Origin: Rhizobium sp. RCAM05350
GTDB taxonomy: Bacteria > Pseudomonadota > Alphaproteobacteria > Rhizobiales > Rhizobiaceae
NCBI GenBank assembly: GCA_024426085.1
Contig: CP087974.1
Location: forward strand, 2,356,001-2,420,000
Direction: 5' to 3'
DNA: 64,000 nucleotides
Each line of letters opens with the position of its first letter. Position 1 is the stretch's first letter. The notes under the pieces are model-generated. The model ran no database searches and was not told the origin of the DNA. It worked only from the letters and a program-made list of their open reading frames with translations. The translations under genes were made by a program, and so were the position numbers. Positions 9,927 through 19,675 of the stretch are shown here, piece after piece.

Positions 9927-10602
9927 TCAGCGGCGATCCGTCAGCATGAGATCGCCGTTTTCATCGACCGAGACTTCGATGCCGATATAGCCCGGGATCG
10001 TCGGATGGTTCGTTTCAGAACGGGTGCGTGTGCGTGGCGGTGATGACCATCACGTCGGCACCAGCCGATTCCCCAGCGATCACGCCTGCCGCGACATCCT
10101 CGAATACCAGGCAATCCTTGGCATCGAACCCCACGCGTTTTGCGCCGAGCAGGTAGCATTCCGGGCTCGGCTTGCCGCGCGACACATCCTCGGCGATGAC
10201 GATGAATTTCGGCTCCGGCAGGCCGGCAGCGGCAATGCGCACCTTGGCCAGTTCGCGCGGCGACGAGGTGACGATCGCCCAACGCTCCGGCGGCAGGCTT
10301 TTCAGGAATTCGATCGCGCCCGGCAGCGGCTTGACGCCCTCGATATCCTCGATCTCGCCCTGGCAGATGATCGCCGATTCCGCTTCCGGATCAACGCCCG
10401 GTAGGCCGAGTTGGCGGATCGTATCGACGCCGCGCTTGCCATGCATGGTCGGCAGGAAGGTCGCAACATCGAGGCCGTGGCTTTCAGCCCATTTTCCCCA
10501 CACCCGCTCGGCCGCTTCGATGGAGCTCAGAAGCGTTCCATCCATGTCGAACAGGAAGGCGGAGTATTTCTTGCCGAATACCGGCGAGGACGCTGAAGAC
10601 AC
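9927..10602 (-). CDS. HAD-family hydrolase, sugar-phosphatase-like (frame broken near 3' end)
   Basis: The four HAD motifs are visible: FLFDMDGTLL (nucleophile Asp), IVTSSPRELA, KPSPECYLLGAKR (Lys) and CLVFEDVAAG (acidic pair). Subfamily IA with an alpha-helical cap fits sugar-phosphate phosphatases such as those for 2-deoxyglucose-6-phosphate or glycerol-3-phosphate. An in-frame TGA near 10017 looks artificial: removing one base from TTCTGAAACG gives PFETNHPTIPGYIGIEVSVDENGDLMLTDRR with a stop at 9927. The joined length is about 225 residues. Confidence 0.82.
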
Positions 10603-10740
10603 GGGGCTGGCTCCTTTGAATGTCTGGCGAGCCGCATGTCTTGTGACGGCGCGGCGACCCCCGTTCGAATAAGGGGATTCCCCCTCAAGATCAAACGGAT
10701 ATCGCCTTTCCGCCGGCGCGGATGCGCTTTCTTGTCCGCC

Positions 10741-11346
10741 TTACCGCGCCGACAGCGCCAGCCGCAGCCCCATCAGCCCGAAGGCGCCGGCAAAACCACG
10801 CCGCAGCCATGTGGTGACGCCCGGCCGGGAGATGACATACCGCCGGCGGCGGCAAAGACACCATAAAACACGAAGACGATGAAGGTCAGCACCATGAACA
10901 CGGCGGCCAGCCACAGCATGAACAGGGTGAGCGATGGTGTGCCATCCGGCACGAACTGCGGCAGGAAGGCCAGAAAAAACAGCGACAGTTTCGGATTGAG
11001 ACTGTTGAGCAAGATGGCCGTTCCGATGATCTTGCCTGGTCGCATGGGCCGGGCTTCCTCCGTCACCTGCAGGCTGTCTACATCGCGCAGGACACTCCAG
11101 GCCATGTAGAGCAGATAGGCGACGCCGAGATACTTGATCACCTCGAAGGCCATGGCGCTAGTGTGCAGCAGGGCGGCCAGCCCCGCGACGCTGGCGATGA
11201 TATGCGGCAGGATTCCGAGCGTGCAGCCGAAGGCGGCGAGGATGCTGGCGCGCGCCGGAATTGAGGCCGGTTGCCAGCGTGTAGAGCACACCGGTGCCGG
11301 GCATCAGGATGACGACGATGGATGTCAGCAGATATTCGAGGGTCAC
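10741..11346 (-). CDS. LysE-family amino-acid exporter (frame broken twice)
   Basis: This is an inner-membrane exporter of the LysE/RhtB type, about 200 residues with six hydrophobic segments. The N-terminal MTLEYLLTSIVVILMPGTGVLYTLATGLNSGAR motif is diagnostic, and NPKLSLFFLAFLPQF is the family's conserved central motif. The first break at 11247-11256 fits loss of one GC pair in a GCGCGC run; the second, near 10847, restores the tail RYVISRPGVTTWLRRGFAGAFGLMGLRLALSAR. The adjacent AraC regulator lies 77 bases upstream on the same strand and may control it. Substrate unknown. Confidence 0.85.
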
Positions 11347-11423
11347 GGCACACTCCGTTCGACAGGGAAAACCGCAGATAAGCGGATCGTGGCCCCTCTG
11401 GTCTTGAACGAAATTGCAGAATG

Positions 11424-12219
11424 TCAGTTATGGGCCAGCGCATAGGCTCCGGGCGTGATGCCATAGGCGCGGACGAAAGCCCGGGTCATGTGGCTTTGAT
11501 CGGCAAACCCGCCCGCAAAGGCGGCCTCGGCAAGCGGCGCACCCCTGGCGATCATCCGGCGGACGGTCCTGATCCGGCGCTGGACCAGATAGGCATGCGG
11601 CGTCATGCCGGTGATTTGAGAAAAGGCCCGCACGATCTGAAAGCGGCTGAGGCCGCTTGCGGCGGCAAGGTCGGCCAAGGTCGTGGCAGCTGCCGGGTCA
11701 TCATCCAGCAGGGCTTTCGCGTGGGCGATGGATGGCGGCACGAAGCGGGAGGCACGCTGGCGGTCCATCAGGGAAGCCACGAGCTGCAGAAAGCCGGTTT
11801 CCGGTTCCAGCGTTTTCGCGCATCTGCGTCATCGCCGCATAGACTGGCAAAAGGCGTTGCGCACCGCGCCTGTCATTCATTACTGGCTGCGAGAACTCAA
11901 AATCTTCCGGCCGGCCTTCGCCGATATCCGAAACCGCCTGTGCAATCACGCTCGGATCGAAATAGAGCATCCGCCAGGAGCGCCCTTCCGCATCGATCGG
12001 ATGGCCGTCGTGCACTTCGCCCGGATTGACGGTGATCATATCGCCGGGGCCGGCTTCGACCGGGCCGCGGCCGCTGGCGGATTTTTGCGCGCCGCGGATG
12101 ATGACGCCGATGCCGAACTGATCATGCGTATGGCGGCCGAAACTATGCGCCGTGTCGGCCTCAACGGCCTCCACGCCTTCGATCGCACATTTCTGCATCC
12201 GGAACTGGCCGGGTTTCAT
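11424..12219 (-). CDS. AraC-family transcriptional regulator (frame broken)
   Basis: An N-terminal cupin-like sensor domain (HTHDQFGIGVIIRGAQ...GPGDMITVNPGEVHDGHP) is followed by two C-terminal helix-turn-helix motifs (TLADLAAASGLSRFQIVRAFSQITGMTPHAYLVQRRI and PLAEAAFAGGFADQSHMTRAFVRAYGITPGAY). The break near 11817-11822 fits loss of a CG pair in CGCGCG; corrected it reads AKTLEPETGFLQLVASLMDRQ. Length about 265 residues, normal. It sits just upstream of the LysE exporter and probably regulates it. Start ATG at 12217-12219. Confidence 0.85.
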
Positions 12220-12233
12220 CCGTCGAACACTCC

Positions 12234-12638
12234 TCAGCCCTGCTCCCGGCCCGGCAGCGCATCGCGCTCGCCAAACCAGTTGGCCGCTGAAGAACACCAG
12301 ATCTGGTGGTTCGGTGCAAGTGCACGACGCTGGTTGATATTGCCCCAGCGGATGCCAATTTCCTCGGCGTCCTCATCAGTACCGGTCGTATAGATCGGCG
12401 AGCCGCAATTGCCGCAAAACATCTGGAAGCGCGTGCGGCCATTATCGCCGGTCTTGATATAGGTTTTCGGTTCGCCCGCGGTGATGCGAAAATCGGCCCT
12501 CGGAACGGACACCGTCACGCGGTAGACCGAGCCGGTCAGGTGCTGGCAATCCATGCAATGGCAGATCCCGACATCGTCGGGGTCTATGTCCGCTTCAAAG
12601 GCGATCGCGCCGCAATGGCAGTGTCCATCGATATGCAT
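12234..12638 (-). CDS. GFA/CENP-V-family zinc protein
   Basis: The 134-residue intact protein has the zinc-binding pattern of the GFA (glutathione-dependent formaldehyde-activating) family: HCHCGAIAF, CHCMDCQHLTGS and FCGNCGSPIY. Most bacterial members are not proven formaldehyde-activating enzymes, so the specific reaction is unknown. It ends 14 bases before the AraC-family start and lies 35 bases after iolB on the same strand. No functional link to inositol metabolism is evident. Confidence 0.85.
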   Translation of the reverse strand: MHIDGHCHCGAIAFEADIDPDDVGICHCMDCQHLTGSVYRVTVSVPRADFRITAGEPKTYIKTGDNGRTRFQMFCGNCGSPIYTTGTDEDAEEIGIRWGNINQRRALAPNHQIWCSSAANWFGERDALPGREQG

Positions 12639-12673
12639 GACGGTTCCTCCCTGTTCAGGAGGAACTTAGCGCA

Positions 12674-13474
12674 TCAGACGCCGGTGAACAGCCAGGCATG
12701 TTCCTTGGCGTTGTTGAATTTCCAGACGCGCGACGGGCCAGCCATGACGTTGAGATAATAGAGGTCATAACCATGAATTGCGGCGACCGGATGATAGCCC
12801 TTCGGCACCAGCGTCACGTCGCCATCCTCCACCGCCATTGTCTCGTCCAGCGAGCGGTCGTCGGTATAGACGCGCTGCATGGCGAAACCCTGAGCCGGAT
12901 TCAGCCGGTGATAATAGGTCTCCTCGAGGAAGCTTTCGGCCGGCAAATTGTCCTCGTCATGCTTGTGCGGCGGATAGGACGAGGTGTGGCCGCCGGGCGT
13001 GATGACCTCGACGACAAGCAGCGAATGCGCCGCATTGTCGTCTTCCGGCATGATGTTGGTGACATAGCGCGTGTTGGTTGCCTTGCCGCGCGTCATCTGC
13101 GGATGGCGGCCGGGCGCTATCACGTGAGCCTTGTAACCTTCGCCGCCCGGCGCCGAGCAGACGGCGAGATCAAGCGCCGTCGTAGCGGTGGCTTCCCAGC
13201 GGCTGCCCTTCGGTACATAGACCGCATAGGGCTGCCCCTCGAACGGCGTCATGCGCTCGCCCAACTCACCCAAATCCCCGCCATCGACCGAAATCCTGGC
13301 CTTGCCGGAAACCAGCACGAGGCAGGTTTCGCGGTCAGCACTTTCCCCCGACGTCTTTTCGCCAGCAGCCAATCGGTTGAGGCCAAAGCCGACATAGGTC
13401 CAACCGGCGGATTGCGGCGTGATGTCGTGGACGAGGCCGGAAGTACCGGCCGGCTTGACGAGAAGGTTTGGCAT
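12674..13474 (-). CDS. iolB: 5-deoxy-glucuronate isomerase
   Basis: IolB converts 5-deoxy-glucuronate to 2-deoxy-5-keto-gluconate in myo-inositol breakdown. The 266-residue intact protein starts MPNLLVKPAGTSG and has the KduI/IolB bicupin features, including SSYPPHKHDEDNLP with metal-binding His and Glu residues and the later LEETYYHRLNPAQGFAMQRVY. It is the last gene of the iolC-iolD-iolE-iolB operon, 62 bases after iolE. An in-frame opening upstream of 13474 runs into iolE sequence and is not used. Confidence 0.95.
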   Translation of the reverse strand: MPNLLVKPAGTSGLVHDITPQSAGWTYVGFGLNRLAAGEKTSGESADRETCLVLVSGKARISVDGGDLGELGERMTPFEGQPYAVYVPKGSRWEATATTALDLAVCSAPGGEGYKAHVIAPGRHPQMTRGKATNTRYVTNIMPEDDNAAHSLLVVEVITPGGHTSSYPPHKHDEDNLPAESFLEETYYHRLNPAQGFAMQRVYTDDRSLDETMAVEDGDVTLVPKGYHPVAAIHGYDLYYLNVMAGPSRVWKFNNAKEHAWLFTGV

Positions 13475-13536
13475 GAGCTTGGTCCTTTTATCCGACATCC
13501 CTGTGTGCGCGGGCCGCTCTTTCAGCGGCCGCAGCG

Positions 13537-14454
13537 TCAACCCTTGGGGAAGCCTTCCGTTTCCACTGTATAGCCTGCAGCGGTCATGACGCGCATCAGT
13601 TCGGCATAGCCGATCTCCGCCATCTTCTGCGGCGGTGACTTGCGTGGATCCTGCTCGGCCTCGACCACGAACCAACCTTCATAGCCATAGTCGGCGAAAC
13701 GCTTGACGATGGCGCCGAAATCGAGCGAGCCGTCGCCGGGCACGGTGAAGGCACCAAGCGCCACGGCATCGAGGAAGGATTGCTTGCTGCGATCCAGACC
13801 ATCGACGACGGCCTGGCGGATGTCCTTCACATGCACGTGGTTGATACGGGCATGATGATTGTCGATGGCGCGCAGCACGTCACCGCCGGCGAACGCCAGA
13901 TGGCCGGCGTCCAGCAACAGCGGAATGCCTTCGCCCGAATTCTTCATGAAGGCGTCGAGTTCCGGCTCGGTCTCGACGACGGCAGCCATGTGGTGATGGT
14001 ACGAGAGCGGCATGCCCTGGTCGGCGCACCATTCGCCGAATTCGGTGACGCGGCGGGCATAGGCCTTCATCTCGTCATCACCGAGGCGCGGCTTGGTGGC
14101 GAGCGGCTTGGAGCGGTCGCCCTGGATCGAGCGGCCGACTTCGCCATAGACGATGCAAGGCGCGTTGACGGCCTTGAACAGCTCGATCATCGGCGCGATG
14201 CGGTCCTTATTGACTGACAGTTCCTCATTGACCAGCGTGCCGGAGAACCAGCCGCCGCAGAGCGTCACGTCGGCCGCGCGCAGGATCGGCAGCATGTCAT
14301 TCGGATTGTTCGGAAAGCGGCGCCCTTGCTCCATGCCGGTGAAGCCAGCACTGCGCGACTGGCGCAGGCATTCTTCGAGCGACACGTCATCGCTGAGTTC
14401 CGGAAGGTCGTCGTTCCACCAGGCGATGGGCGACATGCCGAGTTTGGCTTTCAT
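13537..14454 (-). CDS. iolE: myo-inosose-2 dehydratase
   Basis: IolE dehydrates 2-keto-myo-inositol to 3D-trihydroxycyclohexane-1,2-dione, the second step of inositol catabolism. The 305-residue intact protein is a xylose-isomerase-like TIM barrel: MSPIAWWNDDLPEL at the N-terminus, YHHHMAAVVETEPELDAFM in the middle, LLLDAGHLAFAGGD and NHVHVKDIR with likely metal ligands, and GWFVVEAEQDP near the end. It lies between iolD and iolB on the same strand. Length and sequence match Rhizobiaceae IolE. Confidence 0.95.
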   Translation of the reverse strand: MKAKLGMSPIAWWNDDLPELSDDVSLEECLRQSRSAGFTGMEQGRRFPNNPNDMLPILRAADVTLCGGWFSGTLVNEELSVNKDRIAPMIELFKAVNAPCIVYGEVGRSIQGDRSKPLATKPRLGDDEMKAYARRVTEFGEWCADQGMPLSYHHHMAAVVETEPELDAFMKNSGEGIPLLLDAGHLAFAGGDVLRAIDNHHARINHVHVKDIRQAVVDGLDRSKQSFLDAVALGAFTVPGDGSLDFGAIVKRFADYGYEGWFVVEAEQDPRKSPPQKMAEIGYAELMRVMTAAGYTVETEGFPKG

Positions 14455-14532
14455 GAAATTCTCCTTGAAGTGTCGTTCGGGAAGCCTGCAAGCCGGCTCC
14501 CCGAAAATGATCTAGCAATGATGTTTAAGGGC

Positions 14533-16381
14533 TTAACCGATACGTTGGGATGCGAGCGCCTTTTCGTAGCCTTTGCGGGCCTCGTTGACCTCAGGCCGGG
14601 CGGAGACTTCCGGTACCGCCACATCCCACCAGTTGCCACCCTCATCCGTGGTGATCAGCGGGTCGGTATCGATGACGATAACGGTGGTGCGGTTTTCGCC
14701 AGCAGTTTCCTTCAGTGCGATTTCCAGCTCGCTGATCGAGGCGACCTTGCGGGTAAGCGCACCCATGGCGGCGGCATGACCGGCGAAGTCGATGGCCGGC
14801 AATGTGACGTGAAGGGTGTCGCGCAGCAAGTTGTTGAAGTTGGCGCCACCGGTTGCCATCTGCAGCCGGTTGATGCAGCCGTAGCCGGCATTGTCGAGCA
14901 GCACGATGGTGATCTTGGCGCCGAGCATGATCGACGATGCAATCTCGGAATTCAGCATCATGTAGCTGCCGTCGCCGACCATGACGATGACGTCGCTGTC
15001 GGGCTTGGCGAGCTTGACGCCGAGACCACCGGCCACTTCGTAGCCCATGGTCGAGAAGCCGTATTCCATGTGATAGCTGCCGGGCGCATCCGCCTGCCAG
15101 AGCTTGTGCAATTCGCCGGGCAGACCACCGGCGGCGCAGACCAGCGTGGTGTTTTCCTTGCGGGCACGCTGGACGGCGCCGATGACCTGCGCGTCGGACG
15201 GCAGCGCCGCATTGGTCGTCGCGGTCGCCTTGTCGGCGGCTTTCAGCCATTCGGCCTTGCCATCGGTCGCCTTCTTCGTCCAGGCGGCATCGACCTTGTG
15301 CGAGCCAAGGCCGGCGCTTAAGGCATCGAGGCCGACGCGTGCGTCGGACACCAGCGGCAGCGCCTCATGCTTGGCAGCATCGAAGGCTTGCGTGTTGAGG
15401 CCGATGATCTTCAGGTCGTCGTTTTTGAACAGTGACCAGGAACCGGTGGTGAAATCCTGCAGGCGCGAGCCGACGGCGAGAACGACATCGGCATCCTCGG
15501 CCATCTGGTTGGACGCAGACGTGCCGGTGACGCCGACCGAACCCATGTTGAGCGGGTGGCTGTGCGGCAGCGACGACTTGCCGGCCTGCGTTTCGACGAC
15601 AGGAATGCCGTGTCTTTCCGCGAAGGCGGCGAGCGTCTTGCTGGCTTCGGAATAGAGCACGCCGCCGCCGGAAATGATCACCGGCTTTTGGCAGCTTTCA
15701 GCACCGTAATCGCATGGGCCAGTTCGTCTGCATCCGGATGCAGGCGGCGGGTGGTCCAGACTTTTCGTCGAAGAAGCTTTCGGGATAATCATAGGCTTCC
15801 GCCTGCACATCCTGGCAAAGCGACAGCGTGACGGGGCCGCAATCGGCGGGATCGGTCAGCACCTGCATGGCGCGGCGCAGCGCCGGAATGATCTGTTCCG
15901 GGCGGGTGATACGGTCGAAATAGCGCGAAACGGGGCGGAAGCAGTCGTTGACGGTCATCGTGCCGTCGCCGAAATCCTCGATCTGCTGCAGGACCGGATC
16001 GGGGCGGCGATTGGCGAAGACATCACCGGGCAGAAGCAGGACCGGCAGGCGGTTGACATGGGCGAGCGCCGCCGATGTCACCATGTTCAGCGCACCGGGG
16101 CCGATCGAGGTGGTGCAGGCCATGAAGCGACGGCGGAAGCTTGCCTTGGCAAAGGCAATCGCCGCGTTGGCCATACCCTGCTCGTTCTGGGCGCGGTAGG
16201 TCGGCAGCGTGTCCTTGATACCATGCAGCGCCTCGCCGATACCGGCGACGTTGCCATGACCGAAAATGGCGAAGACACCGCCGAAGATCGGTGTCTTCTC
16301 GCCGTCGATCATGGTCATCTGCTTGGTGAGAAACCGCGCGACGGCTTGCGCCATGGTCAGGCGAACGGTTTTCTGGCTCAT
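14533..16381 (-). CDS. iolD: Trihydroxycyclohexane-1,2-dione hydrolase (frame broken twice)
   Basis: IolD is a thiamine-diphosphate enzyme that opens the inositol-derived ring to give 5-deoxy-glucuronate. The N-terminal part (MSQKTVRLTMAQAVARFL, with the ThDP-activating Glu in YRAQNEQGMANAA) and the C-terminal ThDP/Mg motif VMVGDGSYMMLNSEIASS are both clear. Two breaks lie close together near 15765 and 15690: one missing G (DEKVWTTRRLHPD) and one missing A in a run (LKAAKKPVIISGGGV). Corrected length is about 616 residues, normal for IolD. Start ATG at 16379-16381. Confidence 0.94.
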
Positions 16382-16449
16382 TGTTTCCTCCTCGAACGAG
16401 GACATTGCCTCGCTATTGATCTACTTCGGACTTGCGTCCGCTTTGCGGC

Positions 16450-18378
16450 TCAAGCCGCCTTTGTTTCCGCCAGGCCAAGCCAGAGATTGACCAGAGCCTC
16501 GAACTTGCCCGCCATATCGGCGATCGCCTGTTCGTCGGTCATCTCACCCGCAAGCCACGCCTTGCTCGCCTCGGCAAAAATTGTCCGGCCGACGGCAAAA
16601 CCCTTGACGGTCTTTGACGTGCGGGCAGCGGCAAAAACCTTCCTTCAGCACTTCATATGGTGCTTCCAGCCCAAGCAGGACAACACCACGGCAGAGCGGA
16701 TCGCTTTTCGATGACGGCGTCGATCGCGGCCCAGGCAGTACGGCTTGCCTGCGGCTCGAGCTTCCACCAATCGGGCTTCAACCCGGCATCGTACAGCTCA
16801 TTGAGCGCACGCGGGATCGTGTTGTCGTCCAGCCTGCCGTGCTTGCCGGCGATGATCTCGATCAGGATTTCGCGGCCGACCTTGCGGGCCGCTTCGAAGG
16901 CGGAGCGCAGCTTGGCGATCTGGGTGGCCTTCATCTCGGCCGGATCATCCGGATGGAAGAAGCTCAGCACCTTGATGCAGTGATCGACCGGCCATTCAAC
17001 GAGCCGGCTACCAAGATCCTGGCTGAATTCGAACTGCAGCGGACGCGAGCCGGGAAGCTCGATCGGCTTGCCGATCCAGAAATTCTTGTTGACGGCATAG
17101 AGCGCGTCACGGCCGTACTTGTCGTCGATCAGCATGCCGAAGCCCGGACGACCATCAGCGATGCGTTCGGCGGCCTTGACGGCGAGAACCTTGAAGGCCG
17201 GTATACGGGCCAGAAGCTCGGCATTGTCTCCGGCCAGATCTTCCAGCTGGCTGCGGTGATCGATGGCGAGCGCCATCAGCTGCGGGATTTCGCGGCGGCG
17301 GGTGGTGGCCCAGTGAACGTGGTTGATCGCCTCGTCCTTGCGCAGCGCCTTTCCTTGCTGCCGTTCTCCAGGAAGAACTGCAGCTCGGTCCCAGGTCGGG
17401 ATTTCCGGCGCGCAGAGAAGGCGCGACACCGCAAAGGCACCGCAAGCATTGGCCCAGGTGGCGGAGGTCGCATGCGGCTCACCCTTCAGCCAGCCGCGCA
17501 GGAAGCCGGACATGAAGGCGTCGCCGGCACCGAGCACGTTGTAGACCTCGATCGGGAAACCCTTGCCGACAATACCGTCTTCCAGATCGTTCGAGATCGG
17601 GCCGTCGTAGACGATGCAGCCCATCGGCCCGCGCTTCAAGACGATCGTTGCCTTGGAATTGGCGCGGATGGTCTTCAGCGCTGCCAGCAGGTCGCTGTCG
17701 CCGGACGCGATCAGCACTTCCTCTTCGGTACCGACGATCAGGTCGCAATCCGCCAGCACCGTCTTCAGATGTGCGGACACCTTTTCGGAGGCGATATAGC
17801 GGTTGTCGCCGGCATCATGACCGGCAAGGCCCCAGAGGTTCGGGCGGTAGTCGATATCGAACACGACCTTGGCGCCGCTTTCCTTGGCGATGCGGATCGC
17901 CTTGCGCTGGGCGGCATCCGTATGCGGCTTGGCGAAATGCGTGCCGGTCACCAGGATGGCGCGCCGAGCGGATGAAGTCTTCGGAGATGTCGTCTTCACA
18001 CAGCGCGCTGTCGGCACAGTTGTCGCGATAGAACAGCAGCGGAAAGGAATGATCGCTTTCGACGGCCAGGATAGCCAGCGCCGTCAGCCGCTCGGGATCG
18101 GTGACGATGCCCTTGGTCTCGACGCCCTCGCGCTCCAGCTGCTCGCGGATGAAGCGGCCCATCTGCTCCTTGCCGACACGGGTCAAAAGCGCTGATTTCA
18201 GGCCAAGACGCGCGGTACCAACAGAGATATTGGTGGGGCAGCCGCCGACGGATTTGGCAAAGCTGGCGACGTCTTCAAGCCGGGTTCCGATCTGCTGGCC
18301 GTAAAGATCGACCGAGGCACGGCCGATGGTGATGAGGTCGAGCGGCTTGTCCGCCTGCGTATCGGTGATCTGGCTCAC
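16450..18378 (-). CDS. iolC: 5-dehydro-2-deoxygluconokinase with C-terminal DUF2090 domain (frame broken several times)
   Basis: The N-terminal PfkB kinase (residues about 15-340) phosphorylates 2-deoxy-5-keto-gluconate; its catalytic motif is NVLGAGDAFMSGFLRG. The C-terminal half (MALAIDHRSQLEDL...PDWWKLEP...GFAVGRTIF) is a DUF2090 aldolase-like domain, as in the long IolC of rhizobia. At least five breaks are visible: about 17959-17965 (GC pair lost), a compensating pair near 17340-17400 hiding ELQFFLENGSKER, about 16700, and a T run near 16635. Corrected length is about 640 residues. First gene of the iol operon, 84 bases after the regulator. Confidence 0.92.
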
Positions 18379-18444
18379 TGCTTCCTCCCGGCGGGCGCTT
18401 GCGTCGCGCCGACATTTTTATTGGCTGGTGGGTGTCGCCTTTAT

Positions 18445-18458
18445 GAAACATAAATTCC
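18445..18458. promoter_or_regulatory. IolR-type operator, site 1
   Basis: GAAACATAAATTCC fits a GGAA-N6-TTCC palindrome with one mismatch. It lies 67 bases upstream of the iolC start, in the short gap between the regulator stop and iolC. As I recall, GGAA-N6-TTCC is the site reported for the RpiR-type IolR of Sinorhizobium meliloti. Confidence 0.6.
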
Positions 18459-18462
18459 GCCG

Positions 18463-19344
18463 TTAAGTCAATGTGGAATTTTCATTCCATTGAACGATCT
18501 TCGCTGATCCGCCGTCTTTTTCGGCAACTGCCACCGTCAAGGCCATCGCGAAAGCCATGCTGGCCGACAGCGAACGAAACCCGGCATGATCGGCCTCGAC
18601 GAGCTCGAACCAGACCTTCGAGGATTCTGCGAGCGGCGAGAATGCCGGATCGGTCAATGACACGACGGGGACCTTGCGATTGGCAAGCAGCTTGGCCTGA
18701 TTGACGCTTTCTGATGCATAAGGGGAAAAGCTGACGGCAAACGCTGCATCCTTCGGGCCGGCCATTGCCAGAATATCGTCATCGATCCCGGCTGCGGTGC
18801 CGACCATCTGGTATTTGACCTTCAGCTTGCCGAAGGCATAGGCCATGTAGCCGGAGATCGGATAGGAGCGCCGCTTGGCGACCAGATAGATGGTTTCGGC
18901 ACCGGCCAGAATATTGACGGCGCGCTCGAACGCTTCGGCCTCGACGGAGCTGGCGATATTGTCCAGCGAACGATGGGCCGCCGCCACGAAACCGTTGAAG
19001 ATCGAGCCGCTTTCCAGCTTGCTGTGATCGTTGCCGCTCAGCGCCTTGAGGCGCTCATCATAGCCGGGCGTGCGTTCGCGCAACCGTGCAGGAAAGATCT
19101 GCTGCAGGCTGGAAAACCCTTCAAAGCCGAAATGCTGGGCAAAGCGCACCAAAGTTGATGGCTGGACATCGGCCGATGTGGCGATGCTTGCCGCCGTGCC
19201 AAAGGCGATCTCGTCGGGATTGTCGAGCGCGTAGGCTGCCACCTGGCGAAGCCGTTTCGGCAACTGGGCCTTGCGCTCCAGGATAATCGTCTTGAGACCG
19301 TCGAAATCCTGCGGAATGGCGATGCTGTTTTCGGTTTCGGCCAT
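18463..19344 (-). CDS. iolR: RpiR-family regulator of inositol catabolism
   Basis: The 293-residue intact protein has an N-terminal HTH_6 domain (LPKRLRQVAAYALDNPDEIAFGTAASIATSADVQPSTLVRFAQHFGFEGFSSL) and a C-terminal SIS sugar-phosphate-binding domain (AETIYLVAKRRSYPISGYMAYAFGKL...VPVVSLTDPAFSPLAESS). It is immediately upstream of, and co-directional with, iolCDEB. By analogy with rhizobial IolR it represses these genes until an inositol catabolite binds the SIS domain. The operator-like sites on both sides of the gene support regulation of iolC and autoregulation. Confidence 0.88.
   Translation of the reverse strand: MAETENSIAIPQDFDGLKTIILERKAQLPKRLRQVAAYALDNPDEIAFGTAASIATSADVQPSTLVRFAQHFGFEGFSSLQQIFPARLRERTPGYDERLKALSGNDHSKLESGSIFNGFVAAAHRSLDNIASSVEAEAFERAVNILAGAETIYLVAKRRSYPISGYMAYAFGKLKVKYQMVGTAAGIDDDILAMAGPKDAAFAVSFSPYASESVNQAKLLANRKVPVVSLTDPAFSPLAESSKVWFELVEADHAGFRSLSASMAFAMALTVAVAEKDGGSAKIVQWNENSTLT
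18475..18488. promoter_or_regulatory. IolR-type operator, site 2
   Basis: GGAATTTTCATTCC is an exact GGAA-N6-TTCC match, centred 30 bases (about three helical turns) from site 1. It overlaps the last codons of the regulator gene, so the coding end and the iolC control region share DNA. Confidence 0.6.
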
Positions 19345-19675
19345 GTATTCCGGTCTCTTCCTGCGGTTGCTCTGTCGTCAAGACCTTATGCAAAGATTCT
19401 CCGCTCGAATAGAACATACATTCCACATCTGCATTTTTCTTACTGCTTCCGCTTCCCTTGCCCACACAGCATATTCCGGCGGCGGTTGAACTGGTTTCCC
19501 GGACGACGTTCCTGAAGAAACAGCCCCAGCATCCAAAAATGGTAGATTGAACGGCAAGATACGGAAATGATCCTGTTCGTTAACGTATTTTTACCATGTT
19601 CGGCCGGATGATCGGCCAATAATATGGTTAACGAACCATCAAGGCGGGCCATCCCCGCGATCCGGAGTATCCTGC
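19345..19675. other. Intergenic region between iolR and the amidotransferase gene
   Basis: These 331 bases hold no gene I can support. They include the operator-like site at 19411-19424 and a relatively A/T-rich stretch with GTTAACG and ATGGTTAA (19624-19631, the reverse of TTAACCAT) about 45 bases before the amidotransferase start. Divergent promoters for the two flanking genes must lie here. Confidence 0.6.
19411..19424. promoter_or_regulatory. IolR-type operator upstream of the regulator gene
   Basis: AGAACATACATTCC matches the same pattern (one mismatch to GGAA-N6-TTCC) and resembles site 1 closely (GAAACATAAATTCC). It lies 67 bases upstream of the regulator start, the same distance as site 1 from iolC, which suggests autoregulation. 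Confidence 0.5.
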
